Shown piece after piece: positions 40,785 through 50,364 of a stretch of DNA of 50,667 nt. This stretch comes from Sphingomonas sp. GTDB lineage: Bacteria > Pseudomonadota > Alphaproteobacteria > Sphingomonadales > Sphingomonadaceae. The stretch covers positions 1 through 50,667 of the forward strand of contig NZ_JAFKLZ010000006.1 in the NCBI RefSeq assembly GCF_017304615.1, read 5' to 3'. The notes under the pieces were generated by a model. That model worked only from the letters and a program-made list of their open reading frames with translations, did no database searches and was not told the DNA's origin. The position numbers and the translations under genes are program-made. How positions within the stretch are numbered: the stretch's first letter is position 1; each line of letters starts with the position of its first letter.

Positions 40785-41218
40785 TCGCTCGGCGCCGTTC
40801 CACCGGGCGGGACAACCTTGGCGCTGACGGTGATCTTCTGCCCGCTGGCAAAGGTGAAGACGAGGGGCGTGGTCTTGCCCGGCTGCGCGCTTGGCTGGAG
40901 ACCGAACAGCATGACATGCTTGCCGCCCGGCGCGAACACGACCTGATCACCGGCGCGCAGCGCGACGAGCTTGAGGTCGGCCATGCTTTCGATGCCCGCC
41001 TTTGACACGCGTTCGTGCATTTCCGCGCGCGCCGCCTCGGGCGCTTCCACGCGGGTCAGCGTCTCGTCCTTGGCGCCGCCCTTCAGCGTGAAATAGGCCG
41101 ATGCCGGGGCGTCGGCGACGGGGCTCAGCCGCACCCAGGCCTTGTCGACCGACAGGGTGGCGGGCTGCTGACAGGCCGCCAGCATGGCGATCGCAGGGAT
41201 GAGTAATCCGGTCTTCAT
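40781..41218 (-). CDS. PCu(A)C copper chaperone, lipoprotein
   Basis: A 145-residue exported protein with lipobox LAAC (Cys16). The copper site H(M)x10Mx21HxM is exact: Met67-His68, Met79, His101, Met103. This family delivers Cu(I) to the CuA site of cytochrome oxidase. The ATG at 41218 gives the usual signal; upstream in-frame starts are not supported. No Sco or oxidase genes are nearby. Its start faces the dnaK promoter about 65 bases away. Confidence 0.92.
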   Translation of the reverse strand: MKTGLLIPAIAMLAACQQPATLSVDKAWVRLSPVADAPASAYFTLKGGAKDETLTRVEAPEAARAEMHERVSKAGIESMADLKLVALRAGDQVVFAPGGKHVMLFGLQPSAQPGKTTPLVFTFASGQKITVSAKVVPPGGTAPSD

Positions 41219-41284
41219 GTGCAACGCTTCAATCCCCTTGGCCCGCATTGGGAAAATCACGCCACCACCTAAGCCCGGCGAGTC

Positions 41285-41312
41285 CTTGCGGCAAGCCAAA
41301 GCTCCCCTATAT
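41285..41312 (+). promoter_or_regulatory. RpoH (sigma-32)-like promoter of dnaK
   Basis: CTTGCGG (41285-41291) and CCCCTATAT (41304-41312) with a 12-base spacer match the RpoH elements CTTGAAA and CCCCATNT, shared in form with the site before hrcA. A leader of about 80 bases would precede the dnaK ATG. Confidence 0.65.
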
Positions 41313-41396
41313 CGCCCCTCTGATAGGTGCTCGCGCCGCCTCTCGTGAGGGGTGCGGGCTTGGGTTTGTTTTGAATTGAGGGGCCACAGAGGACCA

Positions 41397-43310
41397 ATGG
41401 CAAAAGTAATCGGTATCGATCTCGGCACGACCAATAGCTGCGTCGCGGTGATGGAGGGCGGCAAGCCCAAGGTGATCGAGAATGCGGAAGGCGCGCGCAC
41501 CACGCCGTCGATCGTCGCCTTCGCCAAGGATGGCGAGCGGTTGATCGGCCAGCCGGCCAAGCGCCAGGCGGTGACCAATCCCGACAACACCGTGTTCGCG
41601 GTCAAGCGCCTGATCGGCCGTCGCTTCGACGATCCGATCACCAAGAAGGACACCGAACTGGTCCCCTATCACATCGTGAAGGGTTCGAACGGCGACGCCT
41701 GGGTCCAGGCCGGCGGCACCGATTATTCTCCTTCGCAGATTTCGGCCTTCATCCTGCAGAAGATGAAGGAAACCGCCGAATCGTATCTCGGCGAGACCGT
41801 GACTCAGGCTGTCATCACCGTTCCCGCTTACTTCAACGACGCGCAGCGTCAGGCGACCAAGGACGCCGGCCAGATCGCGGGCCTCGAAGTGCTGCGCATC
41901 ATCAACGAGCCGACGGCGGCGGCGCTGGCCTATGGGCTGGAGAAGCAGGACGGCAAGACGATCGCGGTCTATGACTTGGGCGGCGGCACGTTTGACATCT
42001 CGGTGCTCGAAATCGGCGACGGCGTGTTCGAGGTGAAGGCCACGAACGGCGACACCTTCCTGGGCGGCGAGGATTTCGACAACAAGATCCTCGCGTTCCT
42101 GGCGGAGGATTTCAAGAAAGCCGAGGGCATCGACCTGACCAAGGACAAGCTCGCGCTGCAACGGCTGAAGGAAGCCGCCGAAAAGGCGAAGATCGAGCTG
42201 TCATCGGCGGCATCGACCGAAGTGAACCTGCCCTTCATCACCGCCGACGCCAACGGGCCGAAGCATCTGGTGAAGACGATCACCCGCGCCGACCTGGAAA
42301 AGCTGGTCGAGGACCTGATCAAGCGCACGCTGGAGCCCTGCAAGAAGGCGCTGGCCGATGCCGGCGTCAAGGCCGCGGACATCAGCGAAGTCGTCCTCGT
42401 CGGCGGCATGACGCGCATGCCGCGCGTCCGTGAGGTCGTGAAGGACTTCTTCGGCAAGGAACCGCACACCGGCGTCAACCCGGACGAAGTCGTCGCGATG
42501 GGCGCCGCGATCCAGGCTGGCGTGCTGCAGGGCGACGTCAAGGACGTGCTGCTGCTCGACGTGACTCCGCTGTCGCTCGGCATCGAAACGCTGGGCGGCG
42601 TGTTCACGCGCATGATCGATCGCAACACGACGATCCCGACCAAGAAGGCGCAGGTCTATTCGACCGCTGACGACAATCAACAGGCGGTGACGATCCGCGT
42701 GTTCCAGGGTGAGCGCGAAATGGCGGCGGACAACAAGCTGCTGGGTCAGTTCGACTTGGTCGGCATCCCGCCGGCGCCGCGCGGCGTGCCGCAGATCGAG
42801 GTGACGTTCGACATCGACGCGAACGGCCTGGTCAGCGTCAGCGCCAAGGACAAGGGCACCGGCAAGGAACAGCAGATCAAGATCCAGGCGTCGGGCGGCC
42901 TCTCGGATTCCGACATCGAACAGATGGTTCGCGACGCCGAGCAGTTCGCCGAGGATGACAAGAAGCGCCGTGAGGCGGCCGAGGCGAAGAACAACGCCGA
43001 AAGCTTGATCCACACCACCGAACGCCAGCTTGCCGACAATGGCGACAAGGTCGATTCGTCGCTGAAGGGCGAGATCGAGGCGGCGATCGCCGAGACCAAG
43101 ACGGCGGTCGAAGGCGGCGACGTCGAGGCGATGAAGGAAAAGGCGTCCGCGCTGGCCCAGGTCGCGATGAAGCTTGGCCAGGCGATCTACGAGAAGCAGG
43201 CGGCCGAGCAAGCCTCGCCCGCGGCCGATGGTGCCGCGGCCGGCGGCGAAGCCGGTGGCGAGGATGTGGTCGATGCGGAATTTTCCGAAGTCGACGACAC
43301 CAAGGCTTGA
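41397..43310 (+). CDS. dnaK: Chaperone DnaK (Hsp70)
   Basis: A 637-residue ATP-dependent chaperone. The nucleotide-binding domain starts [20 protein letters not shown] and contains [17 protein letters not shown]. The linker is [18 protein letters not shown], and the substrate domain with a lid ends in the acidic [12 protein letters not shown] tail. The ATG at 41397 follows a GAGG site. It is transcribed with dnaJ from a heat-shock-type promoter. Confidence 0.98.
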   Translation: MAKVIGIDLGTTNSCVAVMEGGKPKVIENAEGARTTPSIVAFAKDGERLIGQPAKRQAVTNPDNTVFAVKRLIGRRFDDPITKKDTELVPYHIVKGSNGDAWVQAGGTDYSPSQISAFILQKMKETAESYLGETVTQAVITVPAYFNDAQRQATKDAGQIAGLEVLRIINEPTAAALAYGLEKQDGKTIAVYDLGGGTFDISVLEIGDGVFEVKATNGDTFLGGEDFDNKILAFLAEDFKKAEGIDLTKDKLALQRLKEAAEKAKIELSSAASTEVNLPFITADANGPKHLVKTITRADLEKLVEDLIKRTLEPCKKALADAGVKAADISEVVLVGGMTRMPRVREVVKDFFGKEPHTGVNPDEVVAMGAAIQAGVLQGDVKDVLLLDVTPLSLGIETLGGVFTRMIDRNTTIPTKKAQVYSTADDNQQAVTIRVFQGEREMAADNKLLGQFDLVGIPPAPRGVPQIEVTFDIDANGLVSVSAKDKGTGKEQQIKIQASGGLSDSDIEQMVRDAEQFAEDDKKRREAAEAKNNAESLIHTTERQLADNGDKVDSSLKGEIEAAIAETKTAVEGGDVEAMKEKASALAQVAMKLGQAIYEKQAAEQASPAADGAAAGGEAGGEDVVDAEFSEVDDTKA

Positions 43311-43322
43311 TGTGATTCGTAC

Positions 43323-43352
43323 CCCCCGTCACCCCTTATGGCGTGACGGGGG
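43323..43352 (+). promoter_or_regulatory. Strong hairpin between dnaK and dnaJ
   Basis: CCCCCGTCAC (43323-43332) pairs exactly with GTGACGGGGG (43343-43352) across a 10-base loop. There is no T-run, so it is not a standard terminator; more likely it is an RNA processing or stability element, or partial attenuator, between dnaK and the dnaJ start at 43365. Confidence 0.6.
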
Positions 43353-43364
43353 CGGGGGCCTGCG

Positions 43365-44489
43365 ATGAGTACCGAAGTCGATTATTACGAGCTGCTGGAG
43401 GTCGAGCGGACCGCCGACGAGGCGACGATCAAGTCGTCCTACCGCAAGCTCGCGATGAAATATCACCCGGATCGCAACGCCGGGTGCAAGGACAATGAAG
43501 CCAAGTTCAAGGCGGTCAATGAGGCCTATGACTGCCTGAAGGATCCGCAGAAGCGCGCCGCGTACGACCGCTTCGGCCATGCTGCCTTTCAGCAGGGCGG
43601 ACCCGGCGGCTTCGGCGGCGGGCCGCAGGATTTCGGCGGCTTCTCCGACATTTTCGAAAGCGTGTTTGGCGAATTCATGGGTGGTGGCCGGGGTGGCCAG
43701 CGCGGGCCGCAACGCGGCGCCGACCTGCGCTACGACATGGAAATTACGCTGGAGGACGCATTTCACGGCAAGTCCGAGGACATCACCGTCGATGTCGCCG
43801 CGGTGTGCGACTCCTGCCATGGTTCCGGCGCGAAGGCGGGGACCAGCGCCAAAACTTGCGGCACCTGCGCCGGCCACGGCAAGGTTCGCGCGCAACAGGG
43901 TTTCTTCGTGGTCGAGCGCACCTGCCCTTCGTGCCACGGCGCGGGCGAAGTGATCGCCGATCCATGCCGCCAGTGCCGTGGTGAGGGGCGCGTCGAAAAG
44001 ACCAAGACGCTGACCGTCAATATCCCCGCAGGTGTCGATGAAGGCACGCGAGTCCGCTTGACCGGCGAGGGCGAGGCGGGACCGCGCGGCGCGCCGGCCG
44101 GCGATCTCTATATCTTCCTGCATGTGAAGCGCCATCCGATCTTCCAGCGCGAGGGCACGACTCTGTTCGCCAACGCGCCGATCAGCTTCACGACTGCGGC
44201 GCTGGGCGGATCGATCACGATCCCCGGCCCTGACGGCGAAAAGCACGAAATCAAGCTCCCCGCCGGCATCCAGTCGGGCCGCGAGGTGCGTCAGCGTGGC
44301 GCGGGCATGCCGGTGTTGCAGGGCAAGGGGCGCGGCGACCTGGTCGTCCGCATTTCGGTCGAAACCCCAACCAAGTTGACGTCAAAGCAGCGCGAATTGC
44401 TCGAGGAATTCCGCTGCACCGAAACCGGCGAGGAATGCCCGGAGGCGCAGGGCTTCTTCCAGAAGGTTAAGAAGGCGGTCGGCGGCTAA
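43365..44489 (+). CDS. dnaJ: Chaperone DnaJ (Hsp40)
   Basis: A 374-residue co-chaperone that stimulates DnaK ATPase. The J-domain has HPD in KYHPDRNAG, followed by a Gly/Phe-rich linker (residues ~75-115) and four CxxCxGxG zinc motifs ([32 protein letters not shown]) and the C-terminal peptide-binding domains. It is a full type I DnaJ. The dnaK-dnaJ gap is 54 bases. Confidence 0.97.
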   Translation: MSTEVDYYELLEVERTADEATIKSSYRKLAMKYHPDRNAGCKDNEAKFKAVNEAYDCLKDPQKRAAYDRFGHAAFQQGGPGGFGGGPQDFGGFSDIFESVFGEFMGGGRGGQRGPQRGADLRYDMEITLEDAFHGKSEDITVDVAAVCDSCHGSGAKAGTSAKTCGTCAGHGKVRAQQGFFVVERTCPSCHGAGEVIADPCRQCRGEGRVEKTKTLTVNIPAGVDEGTRVRLTGEGEAGPRGAPAGDLYIFLHVKRHPIFQREGTTLFANAPISFTTAALGGSITIPGPDGEKHEIKLPAGIQSGREVRQRGAGMPVLQGKGRGDLVVRISVETPTKLTSKQRELLEEFRCTETGEECPEAQGFFQKVKKAVGG

Positions 44490-44510
44490 GGCGCAACCCG
44501 CCGCCCCTGT

Positions 44511-44535
44511 CCGCTCCGGGATTTCACCGGAGCGG
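44511..44535 (+). terminator. Hairpin after dnaJ, probable terminator without T-run
   Basis: CCGCTCCGG (44511-44519) and CCGGAGCGG (44527-44535) form a perfect 9-bp stem with a 7-base loop. It lies 22 bases beyond the dnaJ stop but is followed by TGGGG rather than T, so termination may need Rho or the hairpin may protect the mRNA end. Confidence 0.5.
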
Positions 44536-44547
44536 TGGGGCCGCTGG

Positions 44548-44628
44548 TTAGAGGGAGATCATCCCCGCCACCAGCGCCAGAGTCCCGACGGTCACGATCG
44601 TGCCGGCGAGCACCTCCACGTAGCGCAT
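44548..44628 (-). CDS. Small hydrophobic protein, 26 residues
   Basis: A tiny frame on the minus strand starts at ATG 44628 with CAGGAGAAG a few bases upstream, a strong ribosome site, and reads MRYVEVLAGTIVTVGTLALV, then AGMISL, before TAA. It is one predicted transmembrane helix with a charged N-terminus. A candidate promoter lies at 44668-44696. No homologue is recalled. The precise ribosome site and helix make translation credible, but it is too short to prove from sequence alone. Confidence 0.5.
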   Translation of the reverse strand: MRYVEVLAGTIVTVGTLALVAGMISL

Positions 44629-44667
44629 GGTTGCTTCTCCTGCTGCCGGATAGGTCCGGCTGAGATG

Positions 44668-44696
44668 CATATGGGAATTGTTGCGTGGATGCGCAA
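44668..44696 (-). promoter_or_regulatory. Candidate promoter of the 26-codon ORF
   Basis: On the minus strand TTGCGC and CATATG are separated by 17 bases, about 40 bases before the small ORF start. The match is moderate; the local AT-rich context supports it. Confidence 0.3.
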
Positions 44697-44800
44697 TATT
44701 ATTTCACGAGTTCGCAGTTGCAGCATTTGCACCTGTGTGACCCAAATGCGGCGGTTCGTGGTTAATCTGCCACACTATATCATCGTGACGGCGCGCTGGA

Positions 44801-46189
44801 TCAAACGAACCCGAGGTTCCAAGTCGACGGGTTATAGTTGTTGATGTTGGGCAGCACCGTCGACATCTGGCCGCTCGAAACCCCGAACCAGCTGGCCAGC
44901 GTCGCCGCATATTGGTCGACCGAGATCGTCGGGAGCAGGCGGCCCTGGCCGACATCGTCAGGCGTGCCGTTGCCGATTGCGGGCGCAGTGCCATAGAATT
45001 TCTGACCGTTGACTGCGCCGCCCATCACGAAATGGTGGGAGCCCCAGCCATGGTCCGACCCGTCGTCATTCGCTTGCAGCGTGCGGCCGAAGTCCGATGC
45101 GGTGAAGGTCGTCACCTTGTCGGCGACGCCCAGCGCGGCGGTCGTGTCGTAGAACGCCTTCATCGCGTCCGCGACCCGGCCGATCAGCGTCGGGTGATCG
45201 CGCAGCAGGAAGTCGTGCATGTCGAACCCGCCGAGGGACACGAAGAACACCTGGCGCTTGGCGCCCAGCTCCGCTGATACCGAGATCATCCGCGCGACCA
45301 TCTTGAGCTGATCGGCCAGACTGTTGCCGGTCGGGAACAGCGGGAAGTTCGCTGCGGGCGCTCCGGCAAGCGCGCCGCTGAGCTGCGTATAGGTGTCGAG
45401 CGCTCGCTTGGTCACCTTGGCGTGTTCGTTCGCCAGGATGTTGGTCGAGGAACCCGTGATCATCGACTTGAGCGTGCTCATCGCGGTCGCAGAGCTGTAG
45501 AGCGTGGTCGAATTGTTGATCAGCGCGATCGGGCCGCCTGTGCCGACCGCATATTGCACCGCGCTGCTGCCGGTCAGGTAGACCGCGTTGCCGCTGGTGT
45601 TGATGCAGGTCAGCGTGGAGGAACTGTTGCCCGACTGGAACAGGTCGCCGATCCGGCCGCCCCAACCGGTCGTCGCGCCTTCCGGATTCGATGCCTGGAA
45701 ATAGCTTTGCTGGTCGTTGTGGCTGAACAGCTTCGGCGGCAGCCTGACCGAATTGGCGGTATATTGCGCCTTGGTCGTCGGCTGGACAAGCGTCCCCACG
45801 TTCAGCGCGACCGCAAGCTTACCGGCGTTGAACAAGGGCAGCAGCGACGCCATCGTCGGCGCGAGCGCATATTGCCGGCCATTGGGGAGCGCCGTGCTCG
45901 GCGTCAGCGCGGTCGCCGCAAGCGCTGCGCGGTCGATTGCGAGGACCGAACGCGCCGCCTGATACTGGTTGTAGCCCGTCGTGTCATAGGGCGGCAGCGT
46001 GTTGGCGTAGTCATTGCCGCCATAGAGGAAGATGCAGACCAAAGCTTTGTAGTCGGTCGACGTCGCCGCCGCCGCTTCGCCGATCGCGGCGAGGCTGGTG
46101 ACGAACGGCGTCGCGACTCCGGCGAGGCCAAGCGCGGCGCCGCGCTTCAGGAAGGCGCGGCGCGACTGATCGTGATCGAAACAGCTCAT
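44801..46189 (-). CDS. DUF1501 family protein with Tat signal
   Basis: A 462-residue exported protein. The N-terminus has the twin-arginine motif SRRAFLKRG, a hydrophobic stretch and AEAAAATSTD, so it should fold in the cytosol before export. The body matches DUF1501 (alkaline-phosphatase/sulfatase-like superfamily): LVCIFLYGGNDYANTLPPYD, HNDQQSYFQ, FFVSLGGFDMHDF and TFTASDFGRTLQANDDGSDH with GWGSHHFVMGG. The function is unknown. It follows the DUF1800 gene by one base, and this pair is common in proteobacteria. Confidence 0.9.
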   Translation of the reverse strand: MSCFDHDQSRRAFLKRGAALGLAGVATPFVTSLAAIGEAAAATSTDYKALVCIFLYGGNDYANTLPPYDTTGYNQYQAARSVLAIDRAALAATALTPSTALPNGRQYALAPTMASLLPLFNAGKLAVALNVGTLVQPTTKAQYTANSVRLPPKLFSHNDQQSYFQASNPEGATTGWGGRIGDLFQSGNSSSTLTCINTSGNAVYLTGSSAVQYAVGTGGPIALINNSTTLYSSATAMSTLKSMITGSSTNILANEHAKVTKRALDTYTQLSGALAGAPAANFPLFPTGNSLADQLKMVARMISVSAELGAKRQVFFVSLGGFDMHDFLLRDHPTLIGRVADAMKAFYDTTAALGVADKVTTFTASDFGRTLQANDDGSDHGWGSHHFVMGGAVNGQKFYGTAPAIGNGTPDDVGQGRLLPTISVDQYAATLASWFGVSSGQMSTVLPNINNYNPSTWNLGFV

Positions 46190-46190
46190 G

Positions 46191-47900
46191 TCACTTCACC
46201 GTCAGATATTCGGGGGACGCCATCGTCAGCAGGATGGCGACGCCCACGCGGTTGATCGGGCCGTTCGTGGCGGTGGCGGAGATGCTGTCGACCGCTGTCT
46301 TGATCGATGCTTGGGTCGCACTGGATAACTGGCCGGCGGCGAGGACGATGTTCACCTCGTTCACCAGCGCGGTTGAGTCCGACGCCTTCGTCAGGATGCT
46401 GGTATAGTCTGGCTTCGCGTCGCCCGATCCATTGGCGATCAGGCTCTGGAAATAGTTGATATAGGCGACCACCGATTGTTCGTTGGTGATCTGGAACTCC
46501 GGCGCGACCAGGCCCGCGGCGGAGATCGCCGTAGCGGGCGGCGAGTAACCGGGGCGGAAGAAGTTGAACACGCTGGGCGATCGCCCCGGCGACTGCGCGA
46601 TCCGGGTCGACATGCTGCTGGTATTGCCGAACGGCCAGGTGTTGGCGGGCGAAGTGACTCCGAACGCGCGCGCCCAGCCGGTCAACCGCACGATCGGTTC
46701 GCGGATCTTGCCGGCATTGGCGGCAGTCAGCGCGCTGTCGTCGCGCGCTTCGCTGTCGGTCAGGATCGCCTTGATCACCGCCTTCATGTCACCGCGCACG
46801 CCCGAGCCGTTATTGGCGAATATCGCCGACACGCGCCCGACATAAGCGGGCGATGGGTTGCTGGTGACGAGCCGCTGGATCAGTTGCTTCGACACGAACG
46901 GCGGCACGTTGGGATGGGCGAAGATTGTATCTAGCGCGACCTTGATCGCCGCCATCCCGCCACCCGTCGTGCTGGTGCCAAGGAAGTTGGCGACGCCGGT
47001 CTCGTTGATCGACGCCTGCATCACCAACGGGACCTTGTATCGCGCGGGCGTAGTGCTGTCGGAGCTCGAATAATTCAGACCGGTGAACACGCGCGCCAGT
47101 CCACTGACATCGGCTGGCGTATAGGTCTCGATCGGATTGCCGCCCGACGTCTTCAGGCTGCCGTCCATGTCGAGCTGGTACAGCCCGATCGTGAACAGCT
47201 GCATCAATTCGCGCGCGTAATTCTCGTCCGGCTGCGCGCCGGTCGTCGCATTGGCCTTGCGATTGCCGAGGAATGTCAGGAACGACCCCATCGCCGCATT
47301 GGTCGTGATCGCGTCCATGATCGTGCGAAAATTGCCGAAGGCGTTGTCGAGCAGGACATCGACATAGGCGGCCGTGGCGAACGCCTGCCAATTGGTATTC
47401 ACGGCGTCGATGCCGACCACCAGCATGTCGAGCAGCGCCATGCCGACGCGCTGGCGCAACTGGTCGGGCTCGACGATCAACTGACGCCACATCGTCGTGT
47501 CGAAACCGTTCTGGCTGTTGATGTTGGCCGCGGCGTCGTATCCGTTCGCGGTCAGCCAGTCGAAATGCGAAGTCGCGCGCGTCATCGCGAACTGGTCGGT
47601 CAGCCAGCCGTCTATCCCGCGCGAGATCAGGCCGTCGATCGTGGTGCGCGTCGCGCCCATCGTCGCCTGGCCGAGGAAGCGGCTGGCCTGCGTTTCGGAA
47701 AGGGGCGTGACGACCACCGGAGGCGGAGTCGGCGTTCCGGCGCTGCCCGACGAGCCGCCTCCTTCGCCGCAGGCCGCGAGCGCCAGCGACGACGCCAGCA
47801 CCGTGACGGCCGGCAATCGCTCGGCGACTGGCGTCCCGTCATCCTGAATATGATCGTCGCCGAACCCAGCGCCCGACGTATCAAAAACCAAAGTATCCAC
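46191..47900 (-). CDS. DUF1800 family protein, probable lipoprotein
   Basis: A 569-residue partner of the DUF1501 gene. The body has DUF1800 features: ASRFLGQATMGATRTTIDGL, ENYARELMQLFTIGLYQLDM, FAHPNVPPFVSKQLIQRLVT and SPSVFNFFRPGYSPP. A lipobox LAAC (Cys44) follows a hydrophobic segment, preceded by about 28 unusual polar residues. The start is GTG at 47900 with GGGGGAG upstream. Either the signal has an odd extension or a later non-ATG start is used. The family function is unknown. Confidence 0.88.
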   Translation of the reverse strand: MDTLVFDTSGAGFGDDHIQDDGTPVAERLPAVTVLASSLALAACGEGGGSSGSAGTPTPPPVVVTPLSETQASRFLGQATMGATRTTIDGLISRGIDGWLTDQFAMTRATSHFDWLTANGYDAAANINSQNGFDTTMWRQLIVEPDQLRQRVGMALLDMLVVGIDAVNTNWQAFATAAYVDVLLDNAFGNFRTIMDAITTNAAMGSFLTFLGNRKANATTGAQPDENYARELMQLFTIGLYQLDMDGSLKTSGGNPIETYTPADVSGLARVFTGLNYSSSDSTTPARYKVPLVMQASINETGVANFLGTSTTGGGMAAIKVALDTIFAHPNVPPFVSKQLIQRLVTSNPSPAYVGRVSAIFANNGSGVRGDMKAVIKAILTDSEARDDSALTAANAGKIREPIVRLTGWARAFGVTSPANTWPFGNTSSMSTRIAQSPGRSPSVFNFFRPGYSPPATAISAAGLVAPEFQITNEQSVVAYINYFQSLIANGSGDAKPDYTSILTKASDSTALVNEVNIVLAAGQLSSATQASIKTAVDSISATATNGPINRVGVAILLTMASPEYLTVK

Positions 47901-48056
47901 GGCCCGCTCCCCCGCGTGTCGAGACTCTAACGTAGCGGAACGCGAATCCCTCCGCGATCCGTGCCGAAGTGGCCCTACCGCGATGGATAACCGGTTGGAC
48001 GCACCGGATTCGTAACGAGCGTGGTGGAGTTTTGGGTAACCAAGTCAACGACGCCG

Positions 48057-49370
48057 TCAGCCGCCGAACACGCGCGCGAAGATCGTGTCGACATGTTTAA
48101 GGTGATAATCGAGGTCGAACTTCTCCTCGATTTCGCTCGGCGACAGCGCGGCGGTGACTTCGGGGTCGGCTTTGAGCAGCGCGAGTAGCGACAGCTGGCC
48201 GTCGCTCTCCCACACCTTCATCGCGTTGCGCTGGACGAGGCGATAGGCGTCCTCGCGGCTGACCCCGGCTTGCGTCAGCGCCAGTAAAACGCGCTGCGAA
48301 TGGACCAGCCCGCCCATCTTGTTGAGGTTCTTGTCCATCCGATCGGGATAGATCAGCAATTTGTCGATCACGCCGGTCAGCCGCCCCAATGCGAAGTCGA
48401 GCGTGATCGTGGCATCGGGGCCGATATAGCGCTCGACCGACGAATGGCTGATGTCGCGCTCGTGCCATAGGGCGACGTTCTCAAGCGCGGGCGTGACATA
48501 GCCGCGGACCATGCGCGCGAGGCCGGTGAGGTTTTCGGTCAGCACCGGGTTGCGTTTGTGCGGCATAGCCGAAGAACCCTTTTGTCCGGGCGAGAAATAC
48601 TCCTCGGCTTCGAGCACTTCGGTGCGCTGGAGATGGCGGACCTCCGTCGCGAGGCGCTCGATCGATCCGGCGATCACGCCGAGGGTCGCAAAGAACATCG
48701 CATGGCGATCACGCGGGATCACCTGGGTCGAAACCGGCTCGACGGACAGGCCCAGCTTCTCGGCGACATGCGCTTCGACGCCCGGGTCGATATTGGCGAA
48801 CGTGCCGACGGCGCCGGAGATCGCGCAGGTCGCGATGTCCGCGCGCGCCGCGACCAGCCGCGCGCGATTGCGGTCGAACTCGGCATAGGCCTGGGCGAGC
48901 TTGAGGCCGAACGTCACCGGTTCGGCATGGATGCCGTGGCTGCGGCCGATCGTTGGGGTAAGTTTGTGCTCCTCGGCACGGCGCTTGAGCACCGCGAGCA
49001 GTGCGTCGAGATCAGCAATCAGGATATCGGCGGCGTTGCGCAATTGCACCGCGAGGCACGTATCCAGCACGTCGCTCGACGTCATGCCCTGATGCATGAA
49101 GCGGGCTTCATCGCCAACCTTTTCAGCGACCCAGGTCAGAAAGGCGATGACGTCGTGCTTCGTGACCGCCTCGATCGCGTCAATCGCTGCGACGTCGATC
49201 GCGGGGTTGGTGTTCCACCATTTCCACAACGCCGAGGCCGCTTCCTTCGGCACGACGCCGAGTTCGGCGAGCGCGTCGGTCGCATGCGCCTCGATCTCGA
49301 ACCAGATCCGGAAACGCGCTTCGGGCGTCCAGATCGCGGTCATCTCGGGACGGGAATAGCGCGGGACCAT
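48057..49370 (-). CDS. purB: Adenylosuccinate lyase
   Basis: A 437-residue enzyme that splits SAICAR and adenylosuccinate in purine synthesis. The fumarase/aspartase superfamily signature is SSAMPHKRNP, with TSSDVLDTCLAVQL and GRSHGIHAEPVTFGLKLAQA upstream holding the catalytic residues. MVPRYSRPEMTAIWTPEARF is the usual start. ATG 49370 has AAAGG at fitting distance; a longer reading upstream is not family-like. Confidence 0.97.
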   Translation of the reverse strand: MVPRYSRPEMTAIWTPEARFRIWFEIEAHATDALAELGVVPKEAASALWKWWNTNPAIDVAAIDAIEAVTKHDVIAFLTWVAEKVGDEARFMHQGMTSSDVLDTCLAVQLRNAADILIADLDALLAVLKRRAEEHKLTPTIGRSHGIHAEPVTFGLKLAQAYAEFDRNRARLVAARADIATCAISGAVGTFANIDPGVEAHVAEKLGLSVEPVSTQVIPRDRHAMFFATLGVIAGSIERLATEVRHLQRTEVLEAEEYFSPGQKGSSAMPHKRNPVLTENLTGLARMVRGYVTPALENVALWHERDISHSSVERYIGPDATITLDFALGRLTGVIDKLLIYPDRMDKNLNKMGGLVHSQRVLLALTQAGVSREDAYRLVQRNAMKVWESDGQLSLLALLKADPEVTAALSPSEIEEKFDLDYHLKHVDTIFARVFGG

Positions 49371-49662
49371 TGGGGGCCTTTCGTGGAGCGGGGAAGATGG
49401 CGGGGCCGATAGCAAGCAGGCCCGCGCGCGACAATCTAAGCCTGTGGCGCAAACATGACGGTTCCGGGAAATCGCCCCCGAGTCGTCGCGAGCTCGGCAC
49501 ATCGGAACGGCGAACCGAGCCTGTGTGACGATGAAGTGACGCCATGCCGCACATATCGCGGACCCATGTCGACGTTCGTCGGTTGTTTAGGACGAGCCAT
49601 TCGAGCGGTACGCCCCTCTGGCGCATCGCAGAATCCGACCGTTCAACAATAGGAGATAGACC

Positions 49663-50274
49663 GTGTTGAAACACGTTTTATTGAGTAGCGCCTTTTTGAT
49701 GGCGACGCCCGCGATGGCGCAGACCACGCCAGCCTCGCCGATGCCGCCAGCTGCCGCGACACCGCCTGCGGCTACCCCACCGGCGCCGCCGACTGCGGCT
49801 ATGCCACCGGCACCTCCGGCGGCGGACCCTGCGCCAGCGCCGGTCGCGGCCGATCCCGGTCCGCAGATCGCCGATGTCGTGACAAAGGAATTCCCCAGCT
49901 ATGACAAGAACGGCGACGGCAAGCTGAGTCAGGCCGAGTTCGGCGCGTGGATGTTTGCGCTGCGCAAGGCGGCCGACCCGGCGCTGAAGGACGACGCCGC
50001 CAACAAGAAATATGTCGCCGGCGCGTTCGCCACCGCGGACACCGACAAGTCGAAGAGCGTGTCGAAGGACGAGCTGACCAATTATCTGGTCCAAGGGCAG
50101 AAAAACGCACCGCCGTCGGCAGCGGTGCCCGCTGCACCGCCGGCGGCAGCAGCAGGCCCTGGCGCGCCGCCCCCCGCTGCGCCCGCTCCTGCTCCTGCTC
50201 CTGGTACGGCACCAGAGCCAGCGCCCGCGCCGGCCCCTGCACCTGTGGATCCGGCCGCGCCGAAGCCCAACTAA
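49663..50274 (+). CDS. Exported Ala/Pro-rich EF-hand protein
   Basis: A 203-residue protein with a signal peptide (MLKHVLLSSAFLMATPAMAQ), then a long Ala/Pro stretch (about 24-65), a domain with two EF-hand loops (D81-KNGDGKLSQA-E92, canonical; D126-TDKSKSVSKD-E137, also with Asp/Ser ligands) and a second Ala/Pro-rich tail to the end. It probably binds calcium outside the cytoplasm. The GTG start at 49663 has AGGAG at 8-base spacing. A strong terminator follows. Confidence 0.85.
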   Translation: MLKHVLLSSAFLMATPAMAQTTPASPMPPAAATPPAATPPAPPTAAMPPAPPAADPAPAPVAADPGPQIADVVTKEFPSYDKNGDGKLSQAEFGAWMFALRKAADPALKDDAANKKYVAGAFATADTDKSKSVSKDELTNYLVQGQKNAPPSAAVPAAPPAAAAGPGAPPPAAPAPAPAPGTAPEPAPAPAPAPVDPAAPKPN

Positions 50275-50316
50275 GGTCGCACCGTCAGGCGTCGTGACCT
50301 AACGACGCCCACGCAG

Positions 50317-50357
50317 GGGCCGTCGCGTCTTCCCCCTTTGACGCGGCGGCCCTTTTT
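50317..50357 (+). terminator. Rho-independent terminator after the EF-hand gene
   Basis: GGGCCGTCGCGTC (50317-50329) pairs along 13 positions (one G-U) with GACGCGGCGGCCC (50340-50352), followed by five T. Its stem ends 12 bases before the stop of the converging radC fragment. Confidence 0.9.
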
Positions 50358-50364
50358 ATTGGAG

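Noticed and set aside
49720-50270. CRISPR-like or tandem repeat array
   Set aside because: The repetitive GCGCCGGC-type sequence encodes Ala/Pro stretches of an exported protein; no spacers.
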